Source: Fodinicurvata sp. EGI_FJ10296 (GTDB taxonomy: Bacteria > Pseudomonadota > Alphaproteobacteria > DSM-16000 > Inquilinaceae). From it: a DNA stretch of 64,000 nt. The notes below the pieces were generated by a model that was not told the origin of the DNA, did no database searches, and worked only from the letters and a program-made list of their open reading frames with translations. A program made the position numbers and the translations under genes. Where the stretch lies: positions 310,001-374,000 of the forward strand of contig NZ_JBFCVL010000005.1 of assembly GCF_040712075.1 (NCBI RefSeq), read 5' to 3'. Positions 9,328 through 19,242 of the stretch are shown piece by piece (positions within the stretch are counted from its first letter, which is position 1; each line of letters opens with the position of its first letter).

Positions 9328-10062
9328 ATGAGTTCACCATCCAGGCCCGCAGCGGAATCCCCAACCCTCGCCGAAACTGCGCCAAGCGCACCCATTGTTT
9401 TGGACGTCTATTTCGATTTCGCTTGCCCGTGGTGCTATATCGGCCGCCATCGGATGCAACGTGCCCTTGAGTCACGCCCGCATGCCGCCGTCCGGCTTCG
9501 TTGGCAGCCCTATCAACTCAATCCGGGCATGCCGCGCGGCGGGATCGACCGGCGCAGCTATCTCATTGCCAAATTTGGCGCGCTGGAACGGGTTGCCCAT
9601 ATTCTGCGCCTGATACGCCTGTCGGCCGATAACGAAAGCATCCCCATCGATCTGGACCGAATTCCAAGGACGCCCAATACTCTGGATGCGCACCGCCTGA
9701 CCCATTTTCTGACCGGTCGCGGACAGCCAGCCGAAATTCTGATCGACAGAATTTTCGCAGCCTTCATGGTCGAGGGACGCGACATTGGCGATATTTGTGT
9801 TTTGACGGAACTCGCCGAAGAACTGGGCCACCGCCCGGACATGGTGCGCGAATATCTGGTCAGCGGTGCCGATAGCGGCCTGATCGAAAACCGTGATCAC
9901 GCTGCCCGCCGCATGGGGGTTCAGGCCGTGCCGTGTTTCGTCTTCAACGGCCGCTATGCCTTGTCTGGCGCCCAAGGGGCGGCTGCGTTCCTGCCTTTTA
10001 TCGACCATCCCGAAATCTACGACGGTGAAATAATCACGGCAGAGGAAATCAGCGGCTCGTGA
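9328..10062 (+). CDS. DsbA-family oxidoreductase, FrnE-like
   Basis: Thioredoxin-fold protein of about 244 residues with a CPWC active site in FDFACPWCYIGRHR and the late MGVQAVPCFVFNGRYALSGAQ motif that supplies the cis-proline (VP). This is the FrnE / 2-hydroxychromene-2-carboxylate isomerase subgroup of DsbA. There is no signal peptide, so it is probably cytoplasmic, with a thiol-disulfide or isomerase role. The start at 9328 is preferred; 9319 is possible. Confidence 0.85.
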   Translation: MSSPSRPAAESPTLAETAPSAPIVLDVYFDFACPWCYIGRHRMQRALESRPHAAVRLRWQPYQLNPGMPRGGIDRRSYLIAKFGALERVAHILRLIRLSADNESIPIDLDRIPRTPNTLDAHRLTHFLTGRGQPAEILIDRIFAAFMVEGRDIGDICVLTELAEELGHRPDMVREYLVSGADSGLIENRDHAARRMGVQAVPCFVFNGRYALSGAQGAAAFLPFIDHPEIYDGEIITAEEISGS

Positions 10063-10122
10063 TTGAGCACCCTAGCCTCTCCGTGGCCGGTGCAATTGAA
10101 TTCAAACATCGAGATCGATAGC

Positions 10123-10277
10123 GGAAATAGTGATTTCCACACCTGATCGTCCCGGGCGCAGGGCGGCCAAGAAGTGACGCGCTGCGCCCGGGACCTCGTG
10201 CAGCAACTCTCGATCGTGACACACGAATCGGGTGCATCCGGCTCGGGGTCCCCGATCGGTGTCGGGGACGATCAGGG
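10123..10277 (+). repeat. intergenic repeat element, copy A
   Basis: This stretch matches the reverse complement of 16506-16668 over its full length at about 90% identity, with two small gaps. It contains internal inverted repeats: TCCCGGGCGCA with TGCGCCCGGGA, and a second hairpin GTCCCCGATCGG/GTCGGGGAC. It sits downstream of mfd and of the FrnE-like gene, which converge here. It carries no open frame that I would trust. Confidence 0.85.
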
Positions 10278-10324
10278 TGGGGCCGAGAATGCGCGAAAGC
10301 CCCGTGAATCGAACAGATGGCCGG

Positions 10325-13300
10325 TCAGGCGTCGGCAGTCAGCGATACCAGTTCGCGCATGATCCGCTGCGCCCCTCGAACCCGATCGTCCACGGAGTCC
10401 ATCGCCCGCGTGTAGACCAGCTTGTGATCGGGACGCAGTTTGACGGATTCGGAATTCTTTCCGATGAAAGCCACCAGCCGGTCGGGACGCACGAAGCTGT
10501 TTTCGCGGAATGCGATGACCGCGCCTTTCGGTCCGGCGTCGAGTTTCTCGACGCCCGCCTGACGGCACTGGCGCTTCAGTTGAATCAGGTTCAGCAGGTT
10601 TTCGACTTCTTCAGGCAGAGTGCCGAACCTGTCGATCAACTCCGCGGCAAAAGCTTCGATCTCTGCTGCGTCCACCAACCTTGCGATACGGCGATACAGG
10701 TCGAGACGCACATCGAGATCGGCCACATAGCGTTCGGGGATCAAAACCGGCATGCCCAGATTGATCTGCGGGGTCCACTCGCTGTCATCGGTGCCCTGAC
10801 CGCGCGCCTCGGCAACGGCCTCCTCCAGCATCTGCTGGAACAATTCAACCCCAACTTCGCGGATATGCCCGCTCTGCTCCTCGCCCAACAGGTTCCCGGC
10901 GCCCCGGATATCCATGTCGTGGCTGGCCAGCGTGAACCCGGCACCCAGTGTGTCGAGCGTCTCCAATACATGAAGTCGTTGCTGCGCCGCCTTGGTAAAG
11001 GATTTGCCAGGCTGATAGGTCACATACGCGTATCCGCGCAGCTTCGACCGACCGACCCGGCCTCGCAACTGATACATCTGCGCCAGACCCAGCATGTCGG
11101 CGCGATGCAGTATCATCGTATTTGCCGACGGCACGTCCAGGCCCGATTCCACGATGGTCGTGCACAGCAGAACATCGAACTGGCCGTCGTAAAAGGCCGT
11201 CATGATGTCTTCGAGCTGGCTGGCCGGCATGCGGCCATGCGCAACGACGATGCGGACTTCGGGCACCAGTTCGCGAATGCGCGGTTCGATCTCTTCCAGA
11301 TCCTGTACCCGGGGGCATACATAATAGGTCTGACCGCCGCGGAAATGCTCCCGCAGGATGGCTTCGCGGATCACGACCGGATCGAACGGCAGCGTGAAGG
11401 TTCGCACCGCAAGTCGGTCGACCGGCGGCGTCGCGATCAGCGACAGGTCGCGCACCCCCGACATCGACAGCTGCAGTGTCCGGGGAATTGGCGTTGCCGT
11501 CAGGGTCAGCACATGAACATCCGTGCGCAGCGCCTTGAGCTTTTCCTTTTGCTTGACCCCGAAATGCTGTTCCTCGTCGACGATCACCATGCCGAGATTG
11601 TCGAAACTGACCCCCTTGGCAAGCAGGGCGTGGGTGCCGATCACGATGTTGACGTCGCCCGATGCCAGCCCTTCCTTGACGGCCCGTGTTTCCTTCGGCC
11701 CCGCCATCCGCGACATCTGGCCGATCTTCAGCGGGATGCCCCGGAACCGTTCCTGAAACGTGTTGAAGTGCTGACGGGCCAGAAGGGTCGTCGGCACCAC
11801 GACCGCCACCTGAAAACCTGCCATGGCGACCACGAAGGCCGCGCGCAGGGCGACCTCGGTCTTGCCGAAGCCGACATCGCCGCAGATCAGGCGGTCCATC
11901 GGCTTGCCCGACGCCAGATCGGACAGCACCTCATCGATTGCCCGCAACTGGTCTTCGGTCTCCGGAAACGGGAACTTGGCGGCAAATTCCTCGTACAAGC
12001 CGGGGGCTGGTACGATCGGCTCGGCGCTTTTCAGTTCCCGGCCCGCAGCGATCCGCAGCAATTCGTCGGCCATGTCCTTGAGCCGGCGCTTGACCTTTGA
12101 CTTGCGCGCCTGCCACCCGGCGCCGCCAAGTTTGTCGAGTTGCCCCGAAGCGCCCTCGCCACCAAAACGGGAGAGCACCTCGATGTTTTCGACCGGCACG
12201 AACAGCTTGTCGTTGTTCGCATAGAACAGCCGCAGGCAATCGTGCGGCGCGCCCGAGACCGTTACGGTTTCGATGCCGTCGTATTTTCCCACACCATGTT
12301 CGGTATGGACCACCAGATCGCCTTCGGACAGGGTCGACGCCTCGGAAAGGAATGCATCCGCGCGGCGCCGTCGGCGGGCCGGCCGGGCGAGTCGGTCGCC
12401 GAAGATATCCTGTTCCGCGACAACCGCCAGATCCGCGGTCACGAAGCCGCTTTCGACCGGAAGCACGGCAGCCGACACCTTGGCGGCGCCGCGCCCCTTG
12501 GTCCCGCTGATATCGTCGATCGCCGGAACATCGCCGACGCCATGATCGCGCATCAGCCCGCGAAGGCGTTCGCGCGATCCGGTCGTGTATCCGGCGACGA
12601 TCACCTTCCGGCCGTCACTGGTCAGCGTGACGATGTGGCGGCGCAGCTCGTCGAACAGGTTGGCATCCGGATTCGCGCGGACATCGGAGAATTCGCGCCC
12701 CCGGCGGCCGCTGGCGTCGACCGACCGCGAGACTCCGTCCGGCACCGCAAACGGCGAGAACGCGGCAACGGGGCGATCGTCGAGCGCCGCGTCCCATTCT
12801 GCCGCCGTCAAATAGAGCCGATCGGGCCGCAGCGGTTTGTAAACCGCGCTGTCGGACCGTCGCTCGGCATTCTGCATCGTGGTGCGGGCTTCATGGAAGT
12901 CGGCGATCTGGGCAAAACGGCCCTCGATCGCGGTTTCGATCTGATAATCCAGAGTCAACGCGGCATCGGGAACGTAATCAAAGAGCGTTTCCGTCTCTTC
13001 GAAGAACAGCGGCAGCCAATGCTCCATGCCCGCATACCGGCGCCCGGCGCTGACGGCTTCATAGAGCGGATCGTTATCGGTGACGGCGCCGAACGCCTCC
13101 CGGTATCCGGACCGGAAGCGGGCAATTGCGTCGGGGTCCAGGGGAACTTCGCTCATCGGCTGCAGAACGACCGTTTCGGCCGTGCCGGTCGTCCGCTGAC
13201 TGATAGGGTCGAAATGGCGGATCTTCTCGATCTCTTCACCGAACAGATCGATGCGGACCGGTTCCACGTCGACGGTTGGATAGATGTCGACGATGTCGCC

Positions 13301-13795
13301 GCGCACGGCGTACTCGCCCGGCTCGCGCACCGTCTGAGAGCGTGTGTAGCCGGTTCGGGCGAGGAACGACTGCGCGGCTTCGAGATCGAGGCGGCCACCG
13401 ACCGTCAGTGTCATCGCCGCATCCTTGAACAGCGATCGCGGGCTCAACCGCTGCAGGATGGCATTGACGGTCGTCAGAACGACGGCAGGACGCCGGCCGC
13501 CGGCAAGCTGACTGAGCGTGTTGATCCGCTGCGACACGATGTCCGGATTCGGCGACACCCGGTCATAGGGAAGACAGTCCCAGGCCGGCAGCGTCACGAT
13601 ATCGAGACCCGGCGCGAAAAACGCCACCATATCCGCCAGACGCGCCATGCGGGCGTCGTCGCTGCAGGCGTGGATGACCGTTACCGCTCCGCCTCTCGCG
13701 ATGGCGGCGAGTATGCGGGCATCCTGGCCGTCCGGTGCGCCCCCGATCAGGGTCTTGCCCGGCGTTGAGGTATCGAGAAAGGCGGACTTGCTCAA
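10325..13795 (-). CDS. mfd: transcription-repair coupling factor Mfd
   Basis: A 1156-residue SF2 translocase that releases stalled RNA polymerase at lesions and recruits UvrA. Order: UvrB-like N-terminal domains (YDRVSPNPDIVSQR), the RNA-polymerase-interacting CarD-like domain (LVVHTEHGVGKYDGIE), Walker A in CGDVGFGKTEVA, a DEEQHFGVKQKEK helicase motif, the TATPIPRTLQ motif, the GRVGRSKL motif and the C-terminal TRCF domain. The length is normal. It is divergent from sdhE-recG, which often accompany it in Alphaproteobacteria. Confidence 0.96.
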   Translation of the reverse strand: MSKSAFLDTSTPGKTLIGGAPDGQDARILAAIARGGAVTVIHACSDDARMARLADMVAFFAPGLDIVTLPAWDCLPYDRVSPNPDIVSQRINTLSQLAGGRRPAVVLTTVNAILQRLSPRSLFKDAAMTLTVGGRLDLEAAQSFLARTGYTRSQTVREPGEYAVRGDIVDIYPTVDVEPVRIDLFGEEIEKIRHFDPISQRTTGTAETVVLQPMSEVPLDPDAIARFRSGYREAFGAVTDNDPLYEAVSAGRRYAGMEHWLPLFFEETETLFDYVPDAALTLDYQIETAIEGRFAQIADFHEARTTMQNAERRSDSAVYKPLRPDRLYLTAAEWDAALDDRPVAAFSPFAVPDGVSRSVDASGRRGREFSDVRANPDANLFDELRRHIVTLTSDGRKVIVAGYTTGSRERLRGLMRDHGVGDVPAIDDISGTKGRGAAKVSAAVLPVESGFVTADLAVVAEQDIFGDRLARPARRRRRADAFLSEASTLSEGDLVVHTEHGVGKYDGIETVTVSGAPHDCLRLFYANNDKLFVPVENIEVLSRFGGEGASGQLDKLGGAGWQARKSKVKRRLKDMADELLRIAAGRELKSAEPIVPAPGLYEEFAAKFPFPETEDQLRAIDEVLSDLASGKPMDRLICGDVGFGKTEVALRAAFVVAMAGFQVAVVVPTTLLARQHFNTFQERFRGIPLKIGQMSRMAGPKETRAVKEGLASGDVNIVIGTHALLAKGVSFDNLGMVIVDEEQHFGVKQKEKLKALRTDVHVLTLTATPIPRTLQLSMSGVRDLSLIATPPVDRLAVRTFTLPFDPVVIREAILREHFRGGQTYYVCPRVQDLEEIEPRIRELVPEVRIVVAHGRMPASQLEDIMTAFYDGQFDVLLCTTIVESGLDVPSANTMILHRADMLGLAQMYQLRGRVGRSKLRGYAYVTYQPGKSFTKAAQQRLHVLETLDTLGAGFTLASHDMDIRGAGNLLGEEQSGHIREVGVELFQQMLEEAVAEARGQGTDDSEWTPQINLGMPVLIPERYVADLDVRLDLYRRIARLVDAAEIEAFAAELIDRFGTLPEEVENLLNLIQLKRQCRQAGVEKLDAGPKGAVIAFRENSFVRPDRLVAFIGKNSESVKLRPDHKLVYTRAMDSVDDRVRGAQRIMRELVSLTADA

Positions 13796-13885
13796 CAGTG
13801 AATTCCGTATCGGACGCGCGGGGTCCGGCCGCAGATGCGTGGCCGGCGGGGCGACACAGGAAATGGACCAGCCAACCCCGTTCGG

Positions 13886-14224
13886 TCAAGCGCCGCGGAG
13901 ATTGACAGTTACCGCACCGGGCGTCGATGGCGGGCCGGCGGATTTCAGACGGTCGAGCACGCCGCAGCGCATCTCCGGCGGTGGCTCTTCGCGATCGGTG
14001 ATCCAGTTGTAGACATCAGGATCCGACGCGTTCAACAGCCGGTCCAGTTCGTCCAGTTCCTCGGGGCCCAACAAGGCGATATGGGAGTCGGCAAAGCTGC
14101 CCAGAATCAGATCCATTTCGCGGGTCCCGCGATGCCAGCACCGAAAGCGAAGCCGTCGGCGCTGCTCCTGCACGGTATCGCGCTGTTCTGGATCTGAAGC
14201 CGGTGTATCTATTGCGCTTGTCAT
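13886..14224 (-). CDS. sdhE: SdhE FAD assembly factor
   Basis: Small protein (112 residues, the first ~20 probably disordered) with the SdhE signature RGTREMDLILG followed by L-x-x-L-D-R-L-L and NWITDREEPP. SdhE promotes covalent attachment of FAD to the SdhA subunit of succinate dehydrogenase. It lies between mfd and recG, a common alphaproteobacterial arrangement. A short basic C-terminal tail follows the domain. Confidence 0.92.
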   Translation of the reverse strand: MTSAIDTPASDPEQRDTVQEQRRRLRFRCWHRGTREMDLILGSFADSHIALLGPEELDELDRLLNASDPDVYNWITDREEPPPEMRCGVLDRLKSAGPPSTPGAVTVNLRGA

Positions 14225-14302
14225 CGGTCGGTGCCATTCGTGCTAGCGTCTGGGATCGATTGCTGTCCGTCATTCAATATAGACCGATATAGAACGCCGA
14301 CC

Positions 14303-16387
14303 GTGCGACCGCCAATCCTGTTTCCCCTTTTCGCCGAGACGACCGCCCTTCCCGGTGTCGGCGCGCGCGTCGCCGACCTGATCGAAAAGGTCGCGGGGCG
14401 GCGCGTGGTCGATCTGGTCTTCCTGCCTCCCAGCGGGCTGATCGACCGCCGTACCATCCGCCGGATCGCTGACCTTGCCGACGGAGAAACCGCCACGGTC
14501 GTGGTGCACATCGACGAGCACCTGCCCCCTTCCAGCAGTCGTGCCCCCCGGCGCATCAAGGCATCCGACGACTCCGGCACGATGATCATCGGATTTTTCC
14601 ACGCCCGGGCGGAGACGCTGCAAAAGAAATTCCCGCCAGGAGAAAAGCGGGTCGTCAGCGGGCGAATCGATCGCTATCACGGCACGCCGCAGATGATGCA
14701 TCCCGACCGCGACGGTCCGGAAAGCAGCCTCGACAGCATTGCCATCGTCGAGCCGGTCTATCCGCTGACTGCAGGCCTGCTGCCCCGCGTCCTGGTCAAG
14801 GCCGCCGCAGCGGCGGTTGCGCGGGTGCCCGACCTTCCCGAATGGCAGGATGCCTCGTGGCTCAAGGCACGCGGCTGGCCTGCCTTTCGCGAGGCGACGG
14901 CCCGCCTGCATTCACCCGCCACGCCGGCGGACATCGAGCCACCGGCGCCGGCGCGGGCCCGCCTCGCCTTCGACGAGTTGCTGGCCAATCAGCTTGCCCT
15001 TTGCCTCGTCAGGCGAAGCCTGCGCCGGCTCAAGGGACGGCCGACCCGCGGCGACGGCCGCCTTGCCGGCCCGCTGGAGGCGGCGTTGCCGTTCACGCTG
15101 ACCGGATCGCAGCGTCAGGTGCTGTCGGAGATCGCCGGCGATATGGCCGCGGAACACCGCATGCTGCGCCTGCTGCAGGGAGACGTCGGCTCCGGCAAGA
15201 CGGTCGTCGCCCTGATGGCGATGCTGGCGGCGGTCGAAGCCGGAGGTCAGGCGGCATTGCTGGCACCGACGGAAATTCTCGCCCGCCAGCACCTTCAGAC
15301 AGTCGGGCCGATGGCGGCGAAGGTCGGCATCGACACGGTCATTCTGACCGGCCGGGAAAAGGGCAAGGCGCGTACCCGTGTCCTGGAACGACTGGCCGAT
15401 GGACGCGCCGCCATCGTCGTCGGCACCCATGCGCTGCTGGAGGAGGACGTCGCCTTTCGCGATTTGCGCCTTGCCGTGATCGATGAGCAGCACCGGTTCG
15501 GTGTGCATCAGCGCCTGCAACTGACGTCCAAGGGCCAGGGCGTGGACGTGCTGGTCATGACCGCCACGCCGATACCGCGAACGCTGCAGCTGACAGCCTA
15601 CGGCGATATGGAAGTATCGCGAATCGTCGGCAAGCCGCCCGGCCGCCAGCCGGTCACGACGGTTGCCCTGCCAACGGACCGCATCGACCAGGTGATCGAG
15701 GGCCTTCGCCGCCAGATTTCCGGTGGCGGCCAGGCCTATTGGGTCTGCCCACTGGTGGAGGATTCCGAAGGCGTCGCCGATCTGACCCCTGCCACCACAC
15801 GCTACGAATCCCTGTGCAAACTGCTTGGCGAGGGGGTTGGTCTGGTTCACGGGCGCATGAAGGGCGCGGAGAAAGACGCCGTCATGACCGATTTCGCGGA
15901 GGGCAGGCTATCTGTATTGGTGGCCACCACCGTCATCGAAGTCGGTGTCGATGTTCCCAACGCCACCGTCATGGTGATCGAACACGCCGAGCGGTTCGGC
16001 CTGGCCCAGCTCCATCAGCTTCGCGGCCGTGTCGGCCGCGGATCGGGCCGGTCGAGCTGCGTACTGGTCTATGCCGCCCCTCTCGGCGCCGTCGCAAAGC
16101 AGCGGCTGAACACCCTGCGCGAGACGGACGATGGATTCGTCATCGCCGAACAGGATCTGAAATTGCGCGGCGCGGGCGAATTGCTGGGAACGCGGCAAAG
16201 CGGCCTCCCCGCCTTTCGTCTGGCCGATCCCGATGCCCATCAGGACCTGATGGAAGCAGCGACCGATCAGGCCCGCCTCATTCTTCATCGCGATCCCGAT
16301 CTTGAAGGCGACATCGGCAAGGCGGCGCGGATTCTGCTGTATCTGTTCGAGCGCGATGCGGCCATCCGCTATCTCCGGTCCGGGTGA
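14303..16387 (+). CDS. recG: ATP-dependent DNA helicase RecG
   Basis: RecG remodels stalled replication forks and Holliday junctions. The 694-residue product has the N-terminal wedge/OB domain, Walker A in GDVGSGKT, DEQHRFGV, TATPIPRT and the GRVGRGSGRSS helicase motif, ending with the RecG-specific LRETDDGFVIAEQDLKLRG region. The frame is open to 14231, but the GTG at 14303 begins the family-like sequence (RPPILFPLFAET). It diverges from sdhE. Confidence 0.95.
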   Translation: MRPPILFPLFAETTALPGVGARVADLIEKVAGRRVVDLVFLPPSGLIDRRTIRRIADLADGETATVVVHIDEHLPPSSSRAPRRIKASDDSGTMIIGFFHARAETLQKKFPPGEKRVVSGRIDRYHGTPQMMHPDRDGPESSLDSIAIVEPVYPLTAGLLPRVLVKAAAAAVARVPDLPEWQDASWLKARGWPAFREATARLHSPATPADIEPPAPARARLAFDELLANQLALCLVRRSLRRLKGRPTRGDGRLAGPLEAALPFTLTGSQRQVLSEIAGDMAAEHRMLRLLQGDVGSGKTVVALMAMLAAVEAGGQAALLAPTEILARQHLQTVGPMAAKVGIDTVILTGREKGKARTRVLERLADGRAAIVVGTHALLEEDVAFRDLRLAVIDEQHRFGVHQRLQLTSKGQGVDVLVMTATPIPRTLQLTAYGDMEVSRIVGKPPGRQPVTTVALPTDRIDQVIEGLRRQISGGGQAYWVCPLVEDSEGVADLTPATTRYESLCKLLGEGVGLVHGRMKGAEKDAVMTDFAEGRLSVLVATTVIEVGVDVPNATVMVIEHAERFGLAQLHQLRGRVGRGSGRSSCVLVYAAPLGAVAKQRLNTLRETDDGFVIAEQDLKLRGAGELLGTRQSGLPAFRLADPDAHQDLMEAATDQARLILHRDPDLEGDIGKAARILLYLFERDAAIRYLRSG

Positions 16388-16413
16388 CTTGGCGTCCGGG
16401 CGGAAACCATCCA

Positions 16414-16452
16414 CGCTCTCGCGGGGCGTGTGGACGCCGGACAACGCTTCGC
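16414..16452 (-). repeat. fragment of dispersed intergenic repeat, beside copy B
   Basis: Inverted match to 2700-2737 (see that entry). It lies just downstream of recG and adjacent to repeat copy B, so copy B may be the end of a longer composite element of which the 2.7-kb site keeps only a part. Confidence 0.5.
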
Positions 16453-16505
16453 ACCTCCGGCGATGGGCCCAGGGGGTGACGCCGCACATCTTTCGTATCG
16501 TCGCA

Positions 16506-16668
16506 CCCCCCTGATCGTCCCCGAGACCGATCGGGGACCCCGAACCGGATGCACCCGGTTCGCGTGACACGATCGAGAGTTGCTGCACGAGGTCCCGGGT
16601 CTCTGCAGCGCGTCACTTCGTGGCCGCGCTGCGCCCGGGACGATCAGGGTGTGGAAATCACCATTTCC
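16506..16668 (-). repeat. intergenic repeat element, copy B (inverted relative to copy A)
   Basis: Reverse-complement match to 10123-10277. Conserved blocks include CGAAGTGACGCGCTGC, GACCTCGTGCAGCA, ACTCTCGATCGTG and GGTGCATCCGG. The two copies form a large inverted repeat of about 160 bases separated by 6.2 kb containing mfd, sdhE and recG. No coding capacity is apparent. Confidence 0.85.
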
Positions 16669-16815
16669 GCGAGCCGGGATTCCAGTGACACTTGCCGAAA
16701 CCTTGTCCTGAATACCTTGCCATGGCATCAAACGGTACCACCATCGTCGTATCGAAACCGATTTCAGTCAGTTGCCGACGCTTTCCTGCCGTCGGAACGC
16801 CTCCAGGAGCCATTG

Positions 16816-19203
16816 ATGCGATTTGCCGGGACCATCCCCGCCCCGAGGAACATGTTCGCGCCATTGATCCGCGTGATCATGGTTCTTGCCGTTCTGTTTC
16901 TGACCGTCTTCGCATCGGCTGTCTTATGGACCCACGGCGCCGGCGCCGAGCAAGCCGATGAACGCTACGCCGCCATTGCCGACATCCTTGAGGACGACGA
17001 GGCCCGCGCCCGTCTGATCGAGGATCTTCGCGCCCTTGGTACCGGTGGATCAGATACGGGCGACGCTCTGCCCATCGACATTCCGCCCGAGCACCAGGCC
17101 GTCGCCGGGGCGCCGAGCGGTCAGGCGCCTCAGGACGTGTCTCTTGCACGGCAGATCGCCGAATACACGCAATCCCTGGCCGAAGGCGCCGTGACGGAGG
17201 TCGTCAATCTCTACCAGGGCATCCTGTCGCTGGATGGCGGAGAAATCGGGGGGCGAACGGCGGGGCTCATTCCGGCGATCATCGATCTTGCGGTCGTCGT
17301 CTTCACCGCCGTCGTCGCGTTCTGGATCGTCCGAATGGCGGCATCGCCAATATTCGCGCGTGCTTCGGCCTGGGTTCTGTCCGACCAGGGCGTCTACCAA
17401 CTGCCCAGACGGATCCTGGCGATCGTCGGCAGTGCACTGCTCGACGGAATTGCCATTCTGATCGCCTGGGTCGCGGGGTACGCGGTAGCACTGTTCGCTT
17501 TCGGCGACGCCGGGGCCATGGACACCCGGCAATCGCTTTTCCTGAACGCTTTCCTGCTGGTCGAAGCCTTCAAGCTCGTTCTGCGCGTCTTCTTTTCGTC
17601 CCGCTACGACGGTCTCCGGCTGCTGCCGGTCAGTGCCGACGACGCCGCCTTCTGGAACCGGTGGCTGGCGCGGGTCAGCGGCCTGATCGGCTATGGCCTG
17701 CTGGTTGCGGTTCCGATCATCAATTTCAACATTTCCCCGATCGCCGGACGCCTGGTTTCGATCGTGGTCATGCTGACGGCCTTTCTTTATGCCCTTCGCA
17801 TCATCATGGCCAATCGCTCACCCATCCGGCACCGCATTCTCGCCCGCGCCGGCGAAGCGTCGATGCAGGTGACCCAGACGCTCCTCACGCTGCTCGGCAA
17901 TCTCTGGCACTGGATCGCGATCGTCTATTTCGCCGCGCTGACCATCGTGACGCTGTTCCGGCCGGTGGACGCGCTGCCATTCATGGTATCGGCCACCGGA
18001 CAGACCGTGGTGGCCATCGGCGGCGGCGTGCTGATTTCCATGCTGCTGACGCGCGTCATCGTCAGCGGCGTCCGCATCCCTGAAAGGACGCGCCTGCGCC
18101 TGCCGATGCTGGAAAGCCGGTTGAATGCATTCGTGCCGCTGGCGCTGAAGATCATCCGTCTGCTGATACTGATCGTGGTCCTCGCACTGGTCGCCAATGC
18201 CTGGGCGCTATTCGACGCCGCTGGCTGGCTCGCCTCCGAACTCGGTATCCGGACGATTGCCGGCCTGTCATCCATCGGCGGCATCCTGGTCGCTGCGGCA
18301 TTGATCTGGATCGTCACCGCCTCCTGGATCGAACACCGGCTCAGCCCGGAAACCGGCAAGGGAGAGCCCGGCGCCCGCGAACGAACGCTGCTGACCATCT
18401 TCCGCAACGCCTTCGCGGTGGTTCTGATCACCATGACTGCCATGATTGCCCTGTCAGAGGTCGGTCTCGACATCGGCCCGCTGATCGCCGGTGCGGGTGT
18501 CCTTGGTCTGGCAATCGGTTTCGGCGCGCAATCGCTCGTCCAGGACATTATTACCGGCGTCTTCATCCAGCTTGAGAACGCAATGAACACCGGTGACGTC
18601 GTGACGGTCGGCGGCACCACCGGAACGGTGGAAAGACTGACGATCCGGTCCTGCGGCATCCGCGATCTGTCGGGCACCTATCACGTCATCCCATTCTCGT
18701 CGGTTTCGACGCTTTCGAACTATATGCGCGATTTCGCCTATCATGTCGGCGACTATGGCATCGGGTATCGCGAGGATACGGACGACGCCATCGTTCACCT
18801 GCGCAATGCGTTCGACGAATTGCGCGCCGATCCCGATCACGCCTCGAACATTCTGGGTGATCTGGAAGTCCACGGCGTCACGTCGCTGGGAGACAGCGCC
18901 GTCAATCTTCGTGTTCGCATCAAGGCCAAACCGGGGACCCAGTGGGGTCTGGGCCGCGCGTATAACAGGCTCGTCAAACGTCACTTCGATGCCGCCGGTA
19001 TCGAAATACCGTTCCCGCACATGACGCTCTATTTCGGTGAAGGCAAGGACGGGACGGCACCGGCGGCGCCGCTGCGCATTCTCGACCGCGCCGGACCGCA
19101 ACCGTCGGCCGACGGCGATCAGGACGGCTCCTCGGGCCCCCGGCCCGATGCCTCACGGTCCAATCCGGCATTCAAGGGAGACTTCGAGGAAGCGGATCGC
19201 TAG
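16816..19203 (+). CDS. MscS-family mechanosensitive channel (large, YbiO-like)
   Basis: A 795-residue inner-membrane protein. It has a signal/anchor near residues 15-35, a periplasmic charged region, then about ten membrane helices, and a C-terminal MscS domain containing the pore-lining and beta-domain motifs (GFGAQSLVQDIITG, LENAMNTGDVVTVGG, then IPFSSVSTLSNY). Large MscS relatives open under high membrane tension to release solutes. The ATG at 16816 has a CAGGAG site eight bases upstream. The acidic tail after the MscS domain is unusual but not informative. Confidence 0.88.
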   Translation: MRFAGTIPAPRNMFAPLIRVIMVLAVLFLTVFASAVLWTHGAGAEQADERYAAIADILEDDEARARLIEDLRALGTGGSDTGDALPIDIPPEHQAVAGAPSGQAPQDVSLARQIAEYTQSLAEGAVTEVVNLYQGILSLDGGEIGGRTAGLIPAIIDLAVVVFTAVVAFWIVRMAASPIFARASAWVLSDQGVYQLPRRILAIVGSALLDGIAILIAWVAGYAVALFAFGDAGAMDTRQSLFLNAFLLVEAFKLVLRVFFSSRYDGLRLLPVSADDAAFWNRWLARVSGLIGYGLLVAVPIINFNISPIAGRLVSIVVMLTAFLYALRIIMANRSPIRHRILARAGEASMQVTQTLLTLLGNLWHWIAIVYFAALTIVTLFRPVDALPFMVSATGQTVVAIGGGVLISMLLTRVIVSGVRIPERTRLRLPMLESRLNAFVPLALKIIRLLILIVVLALVANAWALFDAAGWLASELGIRTIAGLSSIGGILVAAALIWIVTASWIEHRLSPETGKGEPGARERTLLTIFRNAFAVVLITMTAMIALSEVGLDIGPLIAGAGVLGLAIGFGAQSLVQDIITGVFIQLENAMNTGDVVTVGGTTGTVERLTIRSCGIRDLSGTYHVIPFSSVSTLSNYMRDFAYHVGDYGIGYREDTDDAIVHLRNAFDELRADPDHASNILGDLEVHGVTSLGDSAVNLRVRIKAKPGTQWGLGRAYNRLVKRHFDAAGIEIPFPHMTLYFGEGKDGTAPAAPLRILDRAGPQPSADGDQDGSSGPRPDASRSNPAFKGDFEEADR

Positions 19204-19242
19204 GCTATCGTGCCGACAGCAGCGATAGCATGAGCCTGCGGA

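Noticed and set aside
10232-12100. A 622-residue open frame on the plus strand
   Set aside because: It lies antisense over mfd, whose motifs are unmistakable; long shadow frames are expected at this GC content.
12140-13768. A 542-residue open frame on the plus strand
   Set aside because: Also antisense to mfd, with no recognisable domain.
14912-15850. A 312-residue minus-strand frame
   Set aside because: Antisense to recG and without motifs.
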